DNA of 64,000 bases. Source: Georgenia thermotolerans (GTDB taxonomy: Bacteria; Actinomycetota; Actinomycetes; Actinomycetales; Actinomycetaceae). Both the position numbers and the translations under genes were made by a program. Below the pieces are notes generated by a model, which made no database searches, was not told the DNA's origin, and saw nothing but the letters and a program-made list of their open reading frames with translations. Numbering within the stretch: the first letter of the stretch is position 1; every line of letters begins with the position of its first letter. The stretch lies in assembly GCF_009193185.1 (NCBI RefSeq), contig NZ_VUKF01000019.1, positions 25,095 through 89,094 of the forward strand, read 5' to 3'. Below, piece by piece: positions 37,544-45,837 of this stretch.

Positions 37544-38008
37544 TCAGGCGTCCCAAGCGGCCGCCAGCCGGGCCCGCGCCCGGGACAGGGCGGCGTCGGC
37601 GCCGCCACGGCTGATGCCGAGCACCGCCGCGAGGTCCTCCGCGGTCAGCCCCTCCCAGGCGTGCAGCAGCAGGACCTGGCGGTCTCGTGGGGAGAGCGCG
37701 GCGAGGACGGCGCGCACGGCCTGGTCCGCGATGACCAGCTCGGCGGGGTCGACGTCGTGGGCCTCCGGCGGGGGCTGGCCGCTGGGCGTGGCGTGCCGGC
37801 GGCGGCGGTGGTTGGCCAGCACGTGTCCGGCCGTGCGGTACAGCCAGGGCAGCTCCGCGCCGGTCGGCACGTCCGCACGACGTCGCCAGGCGATGGCCAT
37901 GACCTCGGCGGCCAGGTCCTCAGCGTCCGACGGCGCACGGCGCAGGAGGTAGCGGTGCACGCGCGGGGCGTGCGCGCGGAACAGACGCTCGAACCACTCC
38001 TCGTCCAT
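37544..38008 (-). CDS. ECF-type RNA polymerase sigma factor
   Basis: 154 residues. Region 2: WFERLFRAHAPRVHRYLLRRAPSDAEDLAAEVMAIAWRR and LPWLYRTAGHVLANHRRRR. Region 4: AVRAVLAALSPRDRQVLLLHAWEGLTAEDLAAVLGISRGGADAALSRARARL. ATG 38008 follows GGGAG; the open frame upstream to 38302 is a shadow. It is the first gene of a pair with the membrane protein at 36045-37430. Confidence 0.93.
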   Translation of the reverse strand: MDEEWFERLFRAHAPRVHRYLLRRAPSDAEDLAAEVMAIAWRRRADVPTGAELPWLYRTAGHVLANHRRRRHATPSGQPPPEAHDVDPAELVIADQAVRAVLAALSPRDRQVLLLHAWEGLTAEDLAAVLGISRGGADAALSRARARLAAAWDA

Positions 38009-38316
38009 CGCGGCTCCCTCGGTCCCGGTCCTCCGGCTGGCGCCGCCGCTGGCGACGGCGTGGGGCGCCGCGCGCCGTCGTCGGCGGTACTGGTCATCTT
38101 GCCGGGGCGCGCCCCTCATGAGCCGCGAACCGCCCGAAGAATCGGACGGCCAGCGCGCAACGGGGGTGGTGTGAGACCCGCCGCGCTCCGGGACGGCGCG
38201 GCGGCCGGGCCCGTGAGGTGCGAAGATGCGCAGGGCCCGGCTACCGCCGGGGCTCTTGCGCGGCACGCCCGAACTCCGGGTGCGGCCGCACCGCTTGTCC
38301 ATGGAGGGGGACGGAC
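38009..38316. other. Intergenic region without a recognised gene
   Basis: About 308 bp between the divergent sigma factor and lipocalin-like genes. No open frame with Shine-Dalgarno support and no clear operator was found; it should hold both promoters. Confidence 0.5.
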
Positions 38317-38688
38317 ATGTCCGAAGTGAGCAACCCGGTGCGCGATCGCAGCGACCGGCTCCCGCTGAGCCTGGGTGACCAGCTCGTCGGGACCTGGACC
38401 TTGGTGGGGCCGGACGACGGCGCCGAGGGGCTGCTGCTCGTCACCCCGGACGGGTACGCCGCCGTCCAGCTGGCCGACACCGACGCCGCCGCGCCGCTGG
38501 CGTCCGCCGGCCCCGTCCGCCTCGACGAGGGCGCCGGCACCCTCACCTTCGACCTGCCCGCCGCCGCGCTGACGGAGCGCCTGGGCGCCGAGCACCAGGT
38601 CACGATCGAGGGCGACGAGCTGCGGCTGCAGCGTGACGGTGCGGCGCTGACGTGGCGCCGTGCGGAGGGCGCCGACCGCGCGGCCTGA
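38317..38688 (+). CDS. Lipocalin-like small protein
   Basis: 123 residues. GDQLVGTWTLVGPDDGAEGLLLVTPDGYAAVQLAD resembles the first strands of lipocalin-like domains (LxGTWxLV...TPDGYxxxxL). The middle has RLDEGAGTLTFDLPAAAL and the end EHQVTIEGDELRLQRDGAALTWRR, all beta-rich. No signal peptide. ATG 38317 is preceded by GGAGGGGG. A small-ligand-binding or stress role is possible; unproven. Confidence 0.75.
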   Translation: MSEVSNPVRDRSDRLPLSLGDQLVGTWTLVGPDDGAEGLLLVTPDGYAAVQLADTDAAAPLASAGPVRLDEGAGTLTFDLPAAALTERLGAEHQVTIEGDELRLQRDGAALTWRRAEGADRAA

Positions 38689-38700
38689 GCCGCGACACGC

Positions 38701-39825
38701 TCAGTCCGTGGCGCCCGCGGTGACCTGGACGGCGTCGTCGATGACGGCGGCGAGGTTCCCGGTGCGCCGCAGGACCTCCCGCTGGCGCCGGGCGCCGGTG
38801 CCCCGCCGCAGCACCGTGGCCATCCGCGCCTCGACCAGGGCCTCGTCGCCCAGGCCGCGCAGCGCGGGGCGGACGTGCTCGAGGAGGGCGGTGACCACCT
38901 CGGTGGCGGGCCGCGGCAACGCGGTGAGGGGGTCGAGGAGCACGCCGTCGAGCCCCTCGCGCGCCGCCTGCCAGGTGGCGAGGCGCAGCACCACGCCGGG
39001 CATCGGCGGCGGCGGCTCCCCGGCGGCCCACTCCTGGGCCGCGGTCTCCACCAGCGCGCGGCACAGCGCCGCCACCATGGCGCCGTCGGCGGCGTGCAGG
39101 CACACGTCGGCGATGCGGATCTCCACGGTCGGGAAGCGGTGCGAGGCGCGGGCGTCGAAGTAGATCATCCCGCGGTCGAGGAGCACGCCGGTGGCGACCA
39201 TCTGGGCGACCAGCGACTCGTAGGCGGCGGCCGAGCCCTGCGTCTCGATGGGCCCGGTGGAGGGCCACCGGTGCATGACGAGGTTGCGGTAGCTCGCGAA
39301 CCCGGTGTCCTCGCCCTGCCAGAAGGGGGAGTTGCCGGTGAGCGCGAGCAGGACCGGTAGCCAGACCCGGACCCGGTCGAGCGCCGCCACGGCCTCCTCG
39401 GCGTCGGTGACCGAGACGTGCACGTGGCAGCCGGAGCTGAGGTGCTGGCGACCGACCATCCCGAACCGCTCGATCATGGCGACGTAGCGGGGCGAGCGGA
39501 CCACCTGCGGCTCCACCGCCGCGGGGTAGGTCCCCAGCGCGGCCACCGCGACGCCCACGGCCCGCGCCGCCTCGGCCGTCGTCGCCCGCCAGGCGCGCAG
39601 CTCCGCCTCGAGCGCCGCCATGCTCGTGTGGGGCCGGGTGTCGGCCTCCACCTGCTGCTCGGACATCTCGTGGACGAGCTCGCCGCCGGGCCCGTCGCCC
39701 GGCAGCCGGACCGTGCCCGAAGCCTCCGCCTGGGCGAGGACCCGACCGGCCGCCCCCAGCGCACGCCCGCTGCCGACCTCCACGAGGAAGAGCTCCTCCT
39801 CGACCCCCACGGTGCGCACGTGCAC
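38701..39825 (-). CDS. ybdK: YbdK-type carboxylate-amine ligase (GCS2 family)
   Basis: 374 residues of the glutamate-cysteine ligase 2 fold. The N-terminus TVGVEEELFLVE, the segment VHEMSEQQVEADTRPHTSM, and GCHVHVSVTDAEEAVAALDRVRVWLPVLLALTGNSPF are diagnostic. The family ligates a carboxylate to an amine using ATP; true substrates in actinobacteria are mostly unknown. ATG 39825. It is divergent from the nucleotidyltransferase gene across 117 bp that contain a 15-bp direct repeat. Confidence 0.93.
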   Translation of the reverse strand: MHVRTVGVEEELFLVEVGSGRALGAAGRVLAQAEASGTVRLPGDGPGGELVHEMSEQQVEADTRPHTSMAALEAELRAWRATTAEAARAVGVAVAALGTYPAAVEPQVVRSPRYVAMIERFGMVGRQHLSSGCHVHVSVTDAEEAVAALDRVRVWLPVLLALTGNSPFWQGEDTGFASYRNLVMHRWPSTGPIETQGSAAAYESLVAQMVATGVLLDRGMIYFDARASHRFPTVEIRIADVCLHAADGAMVAALCRALVETAAQEWAAGEPPPPMPGVVLRLATWQAAREGLDGVLLDPLTALPRPATEVVTALLEHVRPALRGLGDEALVEARMATVLRRGTGARRQREVLRRTGNLAAVIDDAVQVTAGATD

Positions 39826-39861
39826 AGTCTGGGGCAGGCTGGCCCGCTCGGCACTCGGCTA

Positions 39862-39900
39862 CGGCGGATGAGCCGGGCGCCGTTTCGGCGGATGAGCCGG
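39862..39900. repeat. Direct repeat CGGCGGATGAGCCGG x2
   Basis: Two identical 15-bp copies at 39862-39876 and 39886-39900 with a 9-bp spacer, in the divergent promoter region of ybdK and the nucleotidyltransferase. Could be tandem regulator sites or a small repeat. Confidence 0.7.
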
Positions 39901-39942
39901 AACCGGCTCGCCCCGCCGTGGCGGCGCGCGCACAATCGAGCC

Positions 39943-40791
39943 GTGACGAGCGGCCCCGCCTTCGGCCGCGAGGCGCTCGAGGGCCTCGCGCAGCGGCTTG
40001 CCGGGGTCGAGGGGGTCGTCGGCGCGGTCCTCGGCGGCAGCCGGGCCCGGGACGAGCACCACCCCGGTGCCGACGTCGAGCTGGCCCTGTACTACCGGCC
40101 CCCGCTCGACATCGCGGCGCTCGGCACGATCGCCCGCGAGGTCGACCGGCCCACCGCGACCGTCACCGCGCCGGGGGAGTGGGGGCGGTGGGCCGACGGC
40201 GGCGCCTGGCTGCACGTGGGCGGCGTCGTCGTCGACTGGAGCTACCGCGACCTCGCCCGGGTGCTGCGCGCCTGGGACGACGCCCGGGACGGCACCTTCG
40301 GCTTCCACCACGCGGTGGGCCATCCGCTGGGGGTGCCGGACTTCGCCTACGTCGGCGAGCTGGCGCTCGGCGTCGTGCTGGCCGACCCCACCGGCGAGCT
40401 GGCGGTGTGGCACGAGCGGTTCCAGGACTACCCCGAGGCGCTGGCCGACGCGCTCGTGGCCTCGCTGTGGGAGGCGAACCTCCTGGTCGAGGTGGCGCAC
40501 CGGGGCGTGCCCCGCCACGACACCACCTACGTCGCGGCCTGCCTGGCCCGGGCCCTGCTCATGTGCGCCCACGCCATCCACGGCCGGGCGGGGCGCTGGC
40601 TGGTGGACGAGCGCGGCGCCATCGCCGCCGCCGACCGCCTGCCCGGGGCCCCCGAGGGGTTCGCCGCCCGCGCGCACGCCATCCTCGCCGGCCTCGACAC
40701 CGCCGCCGAGCCCATGGAGAGCGCGCTGGCCGCCGCCGTCGTCCTGGTCCGCGACGTGGGCAAGCGGCTGCGGAGCCGGCCCCCCGCCTGA
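39943..40791 (+). CDS. Nucleotidyltransferase-fold protein
   Basis: 282 residues. The motif GGSRARDEHHPGADVELALYY resembles the pol-beta NTase GS-x-n-DxD, but the second Asp is Glu (DVE). A strand with LHVGGVVVDWSYRD follows, then helices AYVGELALGVVLADPTGELAVWHERFQDYPEALADAL and ACLARALLMCAHAIHGR, the usual helical tail of minimal nucleotidyltransferases. The GTG at 39943 lies at the family-like N-terminus; the upstream frame is antisense to ybdK. Substrate unknown (aminoglycoside-type, tRNA-type or toxin-like NTases share the fold). Confidence 0.8.
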   Translation: MTSGPAFGREALEGLAQRLAGVEGVVGAVLGGSRARDEHHPGADVELALYYRPPLDIAALGTIAREVDRPTATVTAPGEWGRWADGGAWLHVGGVVVDWSYRDLARVLRAWDDARDGTFGFHHAVGHPLGVPDFAYVGELALGVVLADPTGELAVWHERFQDYPEALADALVASLWEANLLVEVAHRGVPRHDTTYVAACLARALLMCAHAIHGRAGRWLVDERGAIAAADRLPGAPEGFAARAHAILAGLDTAAEPMESALAAAVVLVRDVGKRLRSRPPA

Positions 40792-40792
40792 C

Positions 40793-40915
40793 GCCGGCAC
40801 ACCACGCCGCCCGAGGCCTGACGGCGGCACGCCACACCGCCCGAGGCCCGGCCGCCGGCTCGCCACACCGCCCGAGGCCCGGCCGCCGGCTCGCCACACC
40901 GCCCGAGGCCCGGCC
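40793..40915. repeat. Four-copy 31-bp tandem repeat
   Basis: Units at 40793-40822 (30 bp), 40823-40853, 40854-40884 and 40885-40915. The last two are identical and begin GCCGGCTCGCCACACCGCCC. The array starts 2 bp after the nucleotidyltransferase stop codon. There is no spacer between units, so it is not a CRISPR. Confidence 0.9.
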
Positions 40916-41007
40916 GCCGGCAGCGCCGCCCCGGGGTCTACCCCGGCACGCGCGCCGCCCGGGACGGGGGCTGGCGCCCGACGGTGGCGGTGTGGTGGGG
41001 TCCTCCC

Positions 41008-41913
41008 ATGCCGAACGCCTCCGACCGTTTTCCCCTCACCGTGCCGCCGCCCGACGCCACCGACGACGGCCCGGCTGACGTCGTCCTGGTCACCGGGCAT
41101 GCCGAGCACGACCCGGAGGCCCCGCTGCTCGTCGACGAGCTCGCCGCCCGGGGGGTGCGCGCGCAGGTCCGGCCGTGGGGCGCCGGCACCGACTGGGCGG
41201 CCGCGCCGCTGACGGTGGTGCGCAGCCCCTGGGACTACATCTCCCGCTGCGCCGAGTTCCTCGCCTGGGCGAGGGAGGCCGCCGAGGTATCCACGCTCGT
41301 CAACCCGGTCGAGGTGCTCGGGTGGAACGCCCACAAGGGCTACCTCGCCCGGCTCGCCGCCGCCGGCGTGCCCGTCGTCCCGACGATGCACGTCCCCGCC
41401 GGCACCGCGGAGCTCGGCGCCGTGCTGGGGCGGTTCGACGGCGAGGTGGTCCTCAAGCCGGCCGTCTCCGCCGGCGCGGTCGGCGTGCTCCGGGCTTCCG
41501 CCGACGCCCCCGGTGCCGTGGAGCACCTGACCGGGCTGACCGCCGCGGGCGACGCGCTGGTCCAGCCGTTCGTGCCCGCCGTCCTCGATCGCGGCGAGAC
41601 CTCGCTGGTGTTCTTCGGCGGGGCGTACAGCCACGCCGTGAGCAAGCTGCCCGCGGCGGGCGACTACCGGGTCCAGGGTTACCACGGCGGGCAGACCCGG
41701 GCGGTCGAGCCGACGCCGGCCGAGCTCGCCGTGGCGGCCCGGGCCCTCGCCGCGGGGCCCGGCGAGGTCGCCTACGCCCGGGTGGACCTCGTGGACCTCG
41801 ACGGGACCCCGGCGCTCATGGAGCTCGAGCTCATCGAGCCGGACCTGTTCCTCGCCTACGCCCCGGGCGCGGCCGGGCGCTTCGCCGACCACCTCCTGAC
41901 GCTGCTCGACTGA
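41008..41913 (+). CDS. ATP-grasp protein (RimK/glutathione-synthetase-like)
   Basis: 301 residues. VVRSPWDYISRCAEFLAWAREAA, NPVEVLGWNAHKGYLARLAAAGVPVVPTMHV, GEVVLKPAVSAGAVGVLR, and VDLVDLDGTPALMELELIEPDLFL form an ATP-grasp domain with the Mg-binding Glu/Asp cluster at the end. It ligates a carboxylate to an amine or thiol using ATP. I chose ATG 41008; a GTG at 40984 is in frame. It lies after ybdK and the NTase gene, but no operon is enforced because of the tandem repeat between. Confidence 0.88.
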   Translation: MPNASDRFPLTVPPPDATDDGPADVVLVTGHAEHDPEAPLLVDELAARGVRAQVRPWGAGTDWAAAPLTVVRSPWDYISRCAEFLAWAREAAEVSTLVNPVEVLGWNAHKGYLARLAAAGVPVVPTMHVPAGTAELGAVLGRFDGEVVLKPAVSAGAVGVLRASADAPGAVEHLTGLTAAGDALVQPFVPAVLDRGETSLVFFGGAYSHAVSKLPAAGDYRVQGYHGGQTRAVEPTPAELAVAARALAAGPGEVAYARVDLVDLDGTPALMELELIEPDLFLAYAPGAAGRFADHLLTLLD

Positions 41914-41948
41914 GCCCGGTTCACCTCGCGGGCGGCACCCGGCCGGCC

Positions 41949-42998
41949 TCAGGGCCGCAGCATGACCTTGATGGCCTCGCGCCGGTCCATGGCCGCGTAG
42001 GCCTTGGCGACGTCGTCGAGGGGCACCGTGCGGTCGAAGACCCGGCCGGGCTCGATGCGGCGGGCCAGGACGTCGGGCAGCAGCTCCTCGATGTAGGCGC
42101 GCACCGGCGCGACCCCGCCGAGCAGGTTGACGTTGGAGCCGAACAGGACCTTGATCGGCAGCTGCGAGACGCCGTTGGGCACGCCGACGTACCCGACGTT
42201 GCCGCCGGGCCGGGCGCTGGCGATGGCCTGCTCCATCGAGGCCTGGTTGCCCACCGCCTCGATGACGACGTCGGCGCCGGGGCCGGAGGTGAGGTCGCGC
42301 AGCGCCGCGGCGCCCTCCTCGCCGCGCTCGGCGATGATGTCGTCCGCGCCGAAGGAGCGGGCGACGGCCTGCCGGTCGGCGTGCCGCGAGAAGGTGATGA
42401 CGCGCTCGGCGCCCAGCCGCTTGGCGGCGAGGGTCGCGCACAGCCCCACGGCGCCGTCGCCCACGACGGCGACGACCTTGCCCGGGCCCGCGCCCCCGCG
42501 GACGGCGGCGTGGTGGCCGGTGCCCAGGACGTCGGTGAGGGTGAGGACGGAGGCGAGCAGGTCCTCGGCCGGGGCCTCGGGCACCTTGACGAGGGTGCCG
42601 TCGGCCAGCGGGGCCCGCACGTACTCGCCCTGCCCGCCGTCGACCAGGTCCCCGTCCCGGTCCGGCCCGCCCCAGAAGCCGCCGCGCACGCAGGAGGTCT
42701 GGATGCCGTTCCGGCAGTTCACGCACACGCCGCAGCTGTAGGAGAACGGGGCGACGACGAAGTCGCCCGGGGCGAGCGTGCGGACCTCGTCGCCGACCTC
42801 CTGGACGACGCCGACGAACTCGTGCCCGATCCGGCTGCCCGGCTTCACGGGCACCACGCCGCGGTAGCGCCACAGGTCCGAGCCGCACACACAGGCGGCG
42901 ACCACCTTGACGATCGCGTCGGTGGGCCGGACCAGCCGCGGGTCGGGGACCTCTTCGAGCCGGACGTCCTGGGGGCCGTAGATCGTCGTCGCACGCAC
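41949..42998 (-). CDS. Zinc-dependent alcohol dehydrogenase (MDR family)
   Basis: 349 residues. Catalytic zinc: ACVCGSDLW, IGHEFVGVV. Structural zinc: SYSCGVCVNCRNGIQTSC (four cysteines). Cofactor site: VVAVVGDGAVGLCATLAAKRLGAERVITF, with the GxGxxG-like GDGAVG, and SRHADRQ suggesting NAD(P) preference cannot be called. GTG 42998 with weak ribosome binding site. The 10-bp gap to the truncated MOSC gene suggests former co-transcription. Confidence 0.93.
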   Translation of the reverse strand: MRATTIYGPQDVRLEEVPDPRLVRPTDAIVKVVAACVCGSDLWRYRGVVPVKPGSRIGHEFVGVVQEVGDEVRTLAPGDFVVAPFSYSCGVCVNCRNGIQTSCVRGGFWGGPDRDGDLVDGGQGEYVRAPLADGTLVKVPEAPAEDLLASVLTLTDVLGTGHHAAVRGGAGPGKVVAVVGDGAVGLCATLAAKRLGAERVITFSRHADRQAVARSFGADDIIAERGEEGAAALRDLTSGPGADVVIEAVGNQASMEQAIASARPGGNVGYVGVPNGVSQLPIKVLFGSNVNLLGGVAPVRAYIEELLPDVLARRIEPGRVFDRTVPLDDVAKAYAAMDRREAIKVMLRP

Positions 42999-43008
42999 GG
43001 GTCCGAGC

Positions 43009-43344
43009 CTAGAGCGGGCGGGGGATCCGGGCGCGGGCGGGGGCGAACCCGCTCGAGGCCGTGATCGGGGAGCCGGGCCGGATCTCGACGTCGGTGAGGA
43101 TGTCGACGCGCAAGCCGCGGCGGTGGATGAGCGGGCGCAAAAGCCCCGGCCCGGCCAGCCGCTCGAGGTGGGTGCACGGCTCGGCGAGCCGGAGCCCGCG
43201 GCAGCGGACGTCGCCAATGCGGAAGTCGCGGCCGACGAGGGCGTTGACGTCGATGCCGCGGGCGAGGATGTAGCGCCGGGTGCTCAGGAAGTCCAGCGCG
43301 GCGTCCCGGGCGGTCAGGTCCTCGACGACCTCCGCGGCGATCAA
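43009..43344 (-). pseudogene. MOSC-domain gene, N-terminally truncated
   Basis: The frame reads LIAAEVVEDLTARDAALDFLSTRRYILARGIDVNALVGRDFRIGDVRCRGLRLAEPCTHLERL in parts typical of MOSC proteins (xARGIDVNALVG, RLAEPCTHLERLAGPG with the conserved Cys, then HRRGLRVDILTDVEI). The first half of the MOSC fold is missing. Upstream of about 43346 the DNA encodes a different gene in another frame. The apparent start is TTG without a ribosome binding site. Molybdenum-cofactor sulphur-carrier activity is unlikely in this remnant. Confidence 0.8.
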
Positions 43345-43346
43345 GG

Positions 43347-43537
43347 TCGGCGATGGGCACCAGGCCGGCGCAACGGCCCGCCAGCCAGCTCTTCCATGCC
43401 CCGAGCGCGTGCGGCAGCGGCTCGCCGGCCATGGGCGGGAGCTCGGCCAGGGGCACCTCGGTGGCGGCGGACAGGCAGGCGGCGAAGCCGCGCACCAGCG
43501 CGCTGCCCGGCCCGTCGGACAGGTCGACCTCGATCAT
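43347..43537 (-). pseudogene. 5' remnant of a small hypothetical gene fused out of frame to MOSC
   Basis: ATG 43537 has CGGAG upstream. The product begins MIEVDLSDGPGSALVRGFAA and proceeds to SWLAGRCAGLVPIAD, a pattern I know from short actinobacterial hypothetical proteins that normally continue with a Trp-rich end. Here the sequence switches to the MOSC gene in another frame. The open frame nominally continues to 42845 as meaningless Arg/Pro-rich sequence. Best explained by a deletion joining two genes. Confidence 0.65.
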
Positions 43538-43846
43538 GTCCGCTCCGTTCGCAGGTGCGAAGCGGCCTAGCCAGGCGGCTCGGGCCACCTCGTACAGTCA
43601 TTTAATGTTTCGCGGTGTGGCCGCGCCCCAATGTGTCCCTCGGCGTTCAATACGGAGATCTTTCTCGGCGGAGCAGGCGAGAGTTACCCCCGAGCTTCGC
43701 TAGAGCCCACGCTCACGGCGGCCATGTCGGCGCGGATTTACAGTCGAATGCGTACTACGGGCGTTGGGTGGTCCACTCTTGGAATGCTCGTTTGTCGTAA
43801 TGTGTCGCGAGGTCGTCAACCGGATTCGCGCTTCTACGGCACGGAC
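43538..43846. other. Left edge of the island, no recognised gene
   Basis: Base composition drops here to about 50-55 percent GC (TTTAATGTTTCGCGG, GGATTTACAGTCGAATGCG). Frames on both strands lack ribosome binding sites and protein-like composition. It may hold the terminator of the defence operon or decayed sequence. Confidence 0.5.
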
Positions 43847-44089
43847 TTAAGAAGCGGGTGGTTGCTCGTAACGGTGATGCGTCTGGTGGTTCAACACATC
43901 GTGAATGAACTTCCCCTTGCTTACGCCGGGCGCCATGAAGTCTTCCCAGACGTGTGGTGGGCATGCTTCGTAACACCACTCGACATCGTTGGGGAACCGC
44001 ACGCAAATCGTTTCATTCTCAGCGTCGTAAGCCACAGCCACCACGCGCGTTGAGTCACTTACCGAAATCCACTCGACCATGCCGTTCAT
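43847..44089 (-). CDS. KTSC-domain protein
   Basis: 80 residues. VEWISVSDSTRVVAVAYDAE, then ICVRFPNDVEWCYEACPPHVWEDFM and GVSKGKFIHDVLNHQTHHRY follow the KTSC fold (S-S-x-I-x-x-V-x-Y-D, V-x-F-x-x-G-x-x-Y-x-Y-x-x-V-P, S-x-G-x-Y/F). The family is small and of unknown function, often near nucleic-acid-related genes. ATG 44089 overlaps the HerA stop (ATGA); ATG 44080 is the alternative. It is the third gene of the operon and may be an accessory or regulator of the defence complex. Confidence 0.82.
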   Translation of the reverse strand: MNGMVEWISVSDSTRVVAVAYDAENETICVRFPNDVEWCYEACPPHVWEDFMAPGVSKGKFIHDVLNHQTHHRYEQPPAS

Positions 44090-45837
44090 TCCTCTGTTTC
44101 CAGCCCCCGCCACTTGGCGAGTGCGTTCTGCAGTCCCTCTATGGAAGGCGCACCTCTCCACCCTTCTAGGCCTGGATCGGCCGCATGCGGAGCGGGGTGG
44201 GGGGCGTCGATCATCACGCGCGAGGGGAGCGCAATAGCCTCTCCCGCAATCAGGGCTTCCCCCGTTCTGAGGGAGGGTAGCGCTTCGGCGAGACCGACCA
44301 GCGTGTCTGGTAGCCCGCTGCGGACGCGCGACTGGTCAGCGCTGTTCGTGAGTCTCATCGCGATTACGGTCCCGGCTTGAGAGAACGCAGTCTCGGGTAG
44401 TTCCGACGGGCGCTGGCTCACCAGCATCATCCCGATCCCGTACTTCCTACCTTCACGCGCGATCCGGTTGACCGAGTCGCGCGCGACTCGAACTGTCGAA
44501 CCCTCCGCAAGGAATCTGTGTGCTTCCTCCATCACCACGAGCACCGGCCGGTGCCGGCCCACTCCCACTTCTGGGGTGGAGCGGAGACACAGCTCGAAGA
44601 GGAGCCGTAGCACGACGCCGATAGCGAGATCAGCGGCTTCGCTGGGGACACCCGAGAAATCCAGGACCGATAGCGGCTTTTCGCCGCCGAGCCACTCGTC
44701 GAGAACTTCGATGAACGGATCGTGGTCTAGCGTCTGTGAATCAGGCTTGAGGAAGAACGCGAATCTCGGGTCGCGCATACGCCATCGAATGTGCCCCGGC
44801 ACAGTGCCGAACCTGCCGTACAACGGCCCTTGCATCGGCGGGGTACCACCGGGACCGTGCGGCGTGAACTTAGCTGGTTTGAGGCTGCGTGGATCCCCTG
44901 AATCGATGACGCAATCTGTTCCGCCCGACTTCTTCGTCACCGTGGCGTTGTTGTCGTAGTCGAGTTTGTGCCACACCTCGTGCAAGTCGAACGGGATGGG
45001 CGTATCGGCGGTGACCGTGCTCGAGTCCGAGAGCCACCCGCAAGCGTCAGCGTATTGTCTTCGCTGCTCCGCGACGAGTTCGATGAAACGGTTAACCAGA
45101 GTCGCGTTCGTCGAGGCGCCCCCGGTAAGTGCCGTGAGAATGTCCGTGGCGGGAAGCGCCCAGTATGGGACCCGCAGGGCGTTGGCTCCGTCGCCTGTGA
45201 CTGAGCGAACAGACGCGAGGTCGCGAACGGCTGATATGTACTCGCCGTGAGGGTCGATGACGACGATGTTTGCTGACTCCCACCCCTCCCGCACAAACTT
45301 CTGTAACAGGCTCGCCACAGTGCTGGTCTTGCCCGCACCCGTCGAGCCCACGACAACGCTGTGCCGAGTGACCAGCCGTCGAGCTTCCAACGCGAGCGGT
45401 ACGTCAGGGTTTGCCGCCAGTCGACCAATTCGAACGTGGGAGGTTGAGTGGGGTGGGTAGACCCGTGCGAAAAGCTCCGGCTCAGCAAAATGAACTGGAT
45501 CGTCCAGGCCGGGATACGATGTCACTCCTCGTTGGAACCGACCGACGGCATCCACTTCGCCCAACAGTTGCAGTCGAAGCCACCGGTCTCCTGTCTGCAC
45601 GACATCTACCGGCGGCAGCGCGCCTGCAAGTTCCGAGATGCCAACGAGCGTTACGGAAGCCAGTAGCCGCACCGGACCCTGCGGCAGGGTTACCAGCGAT
45701 CCGACCTGCCCGATCGGCTGGAGTCGGCCGCGCCACAGCGGAGCGACCCCTGCCAGTTCCGGATCCAAGCGAACGGTGACGGTTGCGCCCACGACGTGGC
45801 TGACACGTCCGATGCAGGTCGGGTCAGTTTGCGTCAC
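44086..45837 (-). CDS. herA: HerA-family hexameric ATPase/translocase
   Basis: 583 residues. An N-terminal HAS-barrel-like region (about 5-120) precedes the RecA-like motor: VVVGSTGAGKTSTVASLL (Walker A 164-172), NIVVIDPHGEY (190-200), PVLVVMEEAHRFL (Walker B 431-443) and MMLVSQRPSELPETAFSQAGTVIAMRLTN (sensor, 470-498). GTG 45837 has AAGGGA upstream and overlaps the SIR2 stop by 14 bp; a TTG at 45852 is less likely. In SIR2-HerA defence systems the two proteins form one complex. The neighbouring KTSC gene is an extra element. Confidence 0.93.
   Translation of the reverse strand: MTQTDPTCIGRVSHVVGATVTVRLDPELAGVAPLWRGRLQPIGQVGSLVTLPQGPVRLLASVTLVGISELAGALPPVDVVQTGDRWLRLQLLGEVDAVGRFQRGVTSYPGLDDPVHFAEPELFARVYPPHSTSHVRIGRLAANPDVPLALEARRLVTRHSVVVGSTGAGKTSTVASLLQKFVREGWESANIVVIDPHGEYISAVRDLASVRSVTGDGANALRVPYWALPATDILTALTGGASTNATLVNRFIELVAEQRRQYADACGWLSDSSTVTADTPIPFDLHEVWHKLDYDNNATVTKKSGGTDCVIDSGDPRSLKPAKFTPHGPGGTPPMQGPLYGRFGTVPGHIRWRMRDPRFAFFLKPDSQTLDHDPFIEVLDEWLGGEKPLSVLDFSGVPSEAADLAIGVVLRLLFELCLRSTPEVGVGRHRPVLVVMEEAHRFLAEGSTVRVARDSVNRIAREGRKYGIGMMLVSQRPSELPETAFSQAGTVIAMRLTNSADQSRVRSGLPDTLVGLAEALPSLRTGEALIAGEAIALPSRVMIDAPHPAPHAADPGLEGWRGAPSIEGLQNALAKWRGLETEE

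Noticed and set aside
40793..40915. CRISPR or attachment-site array
   Set aside because: Tandem 31-bp units without spacers, no integrase or cas gene.
43631..44053. 140-codon plus-strand frame in the island
   Set aside because: Antisense to the KTSC gene for much of its length, no ribosome binding site, no protein-like motif.
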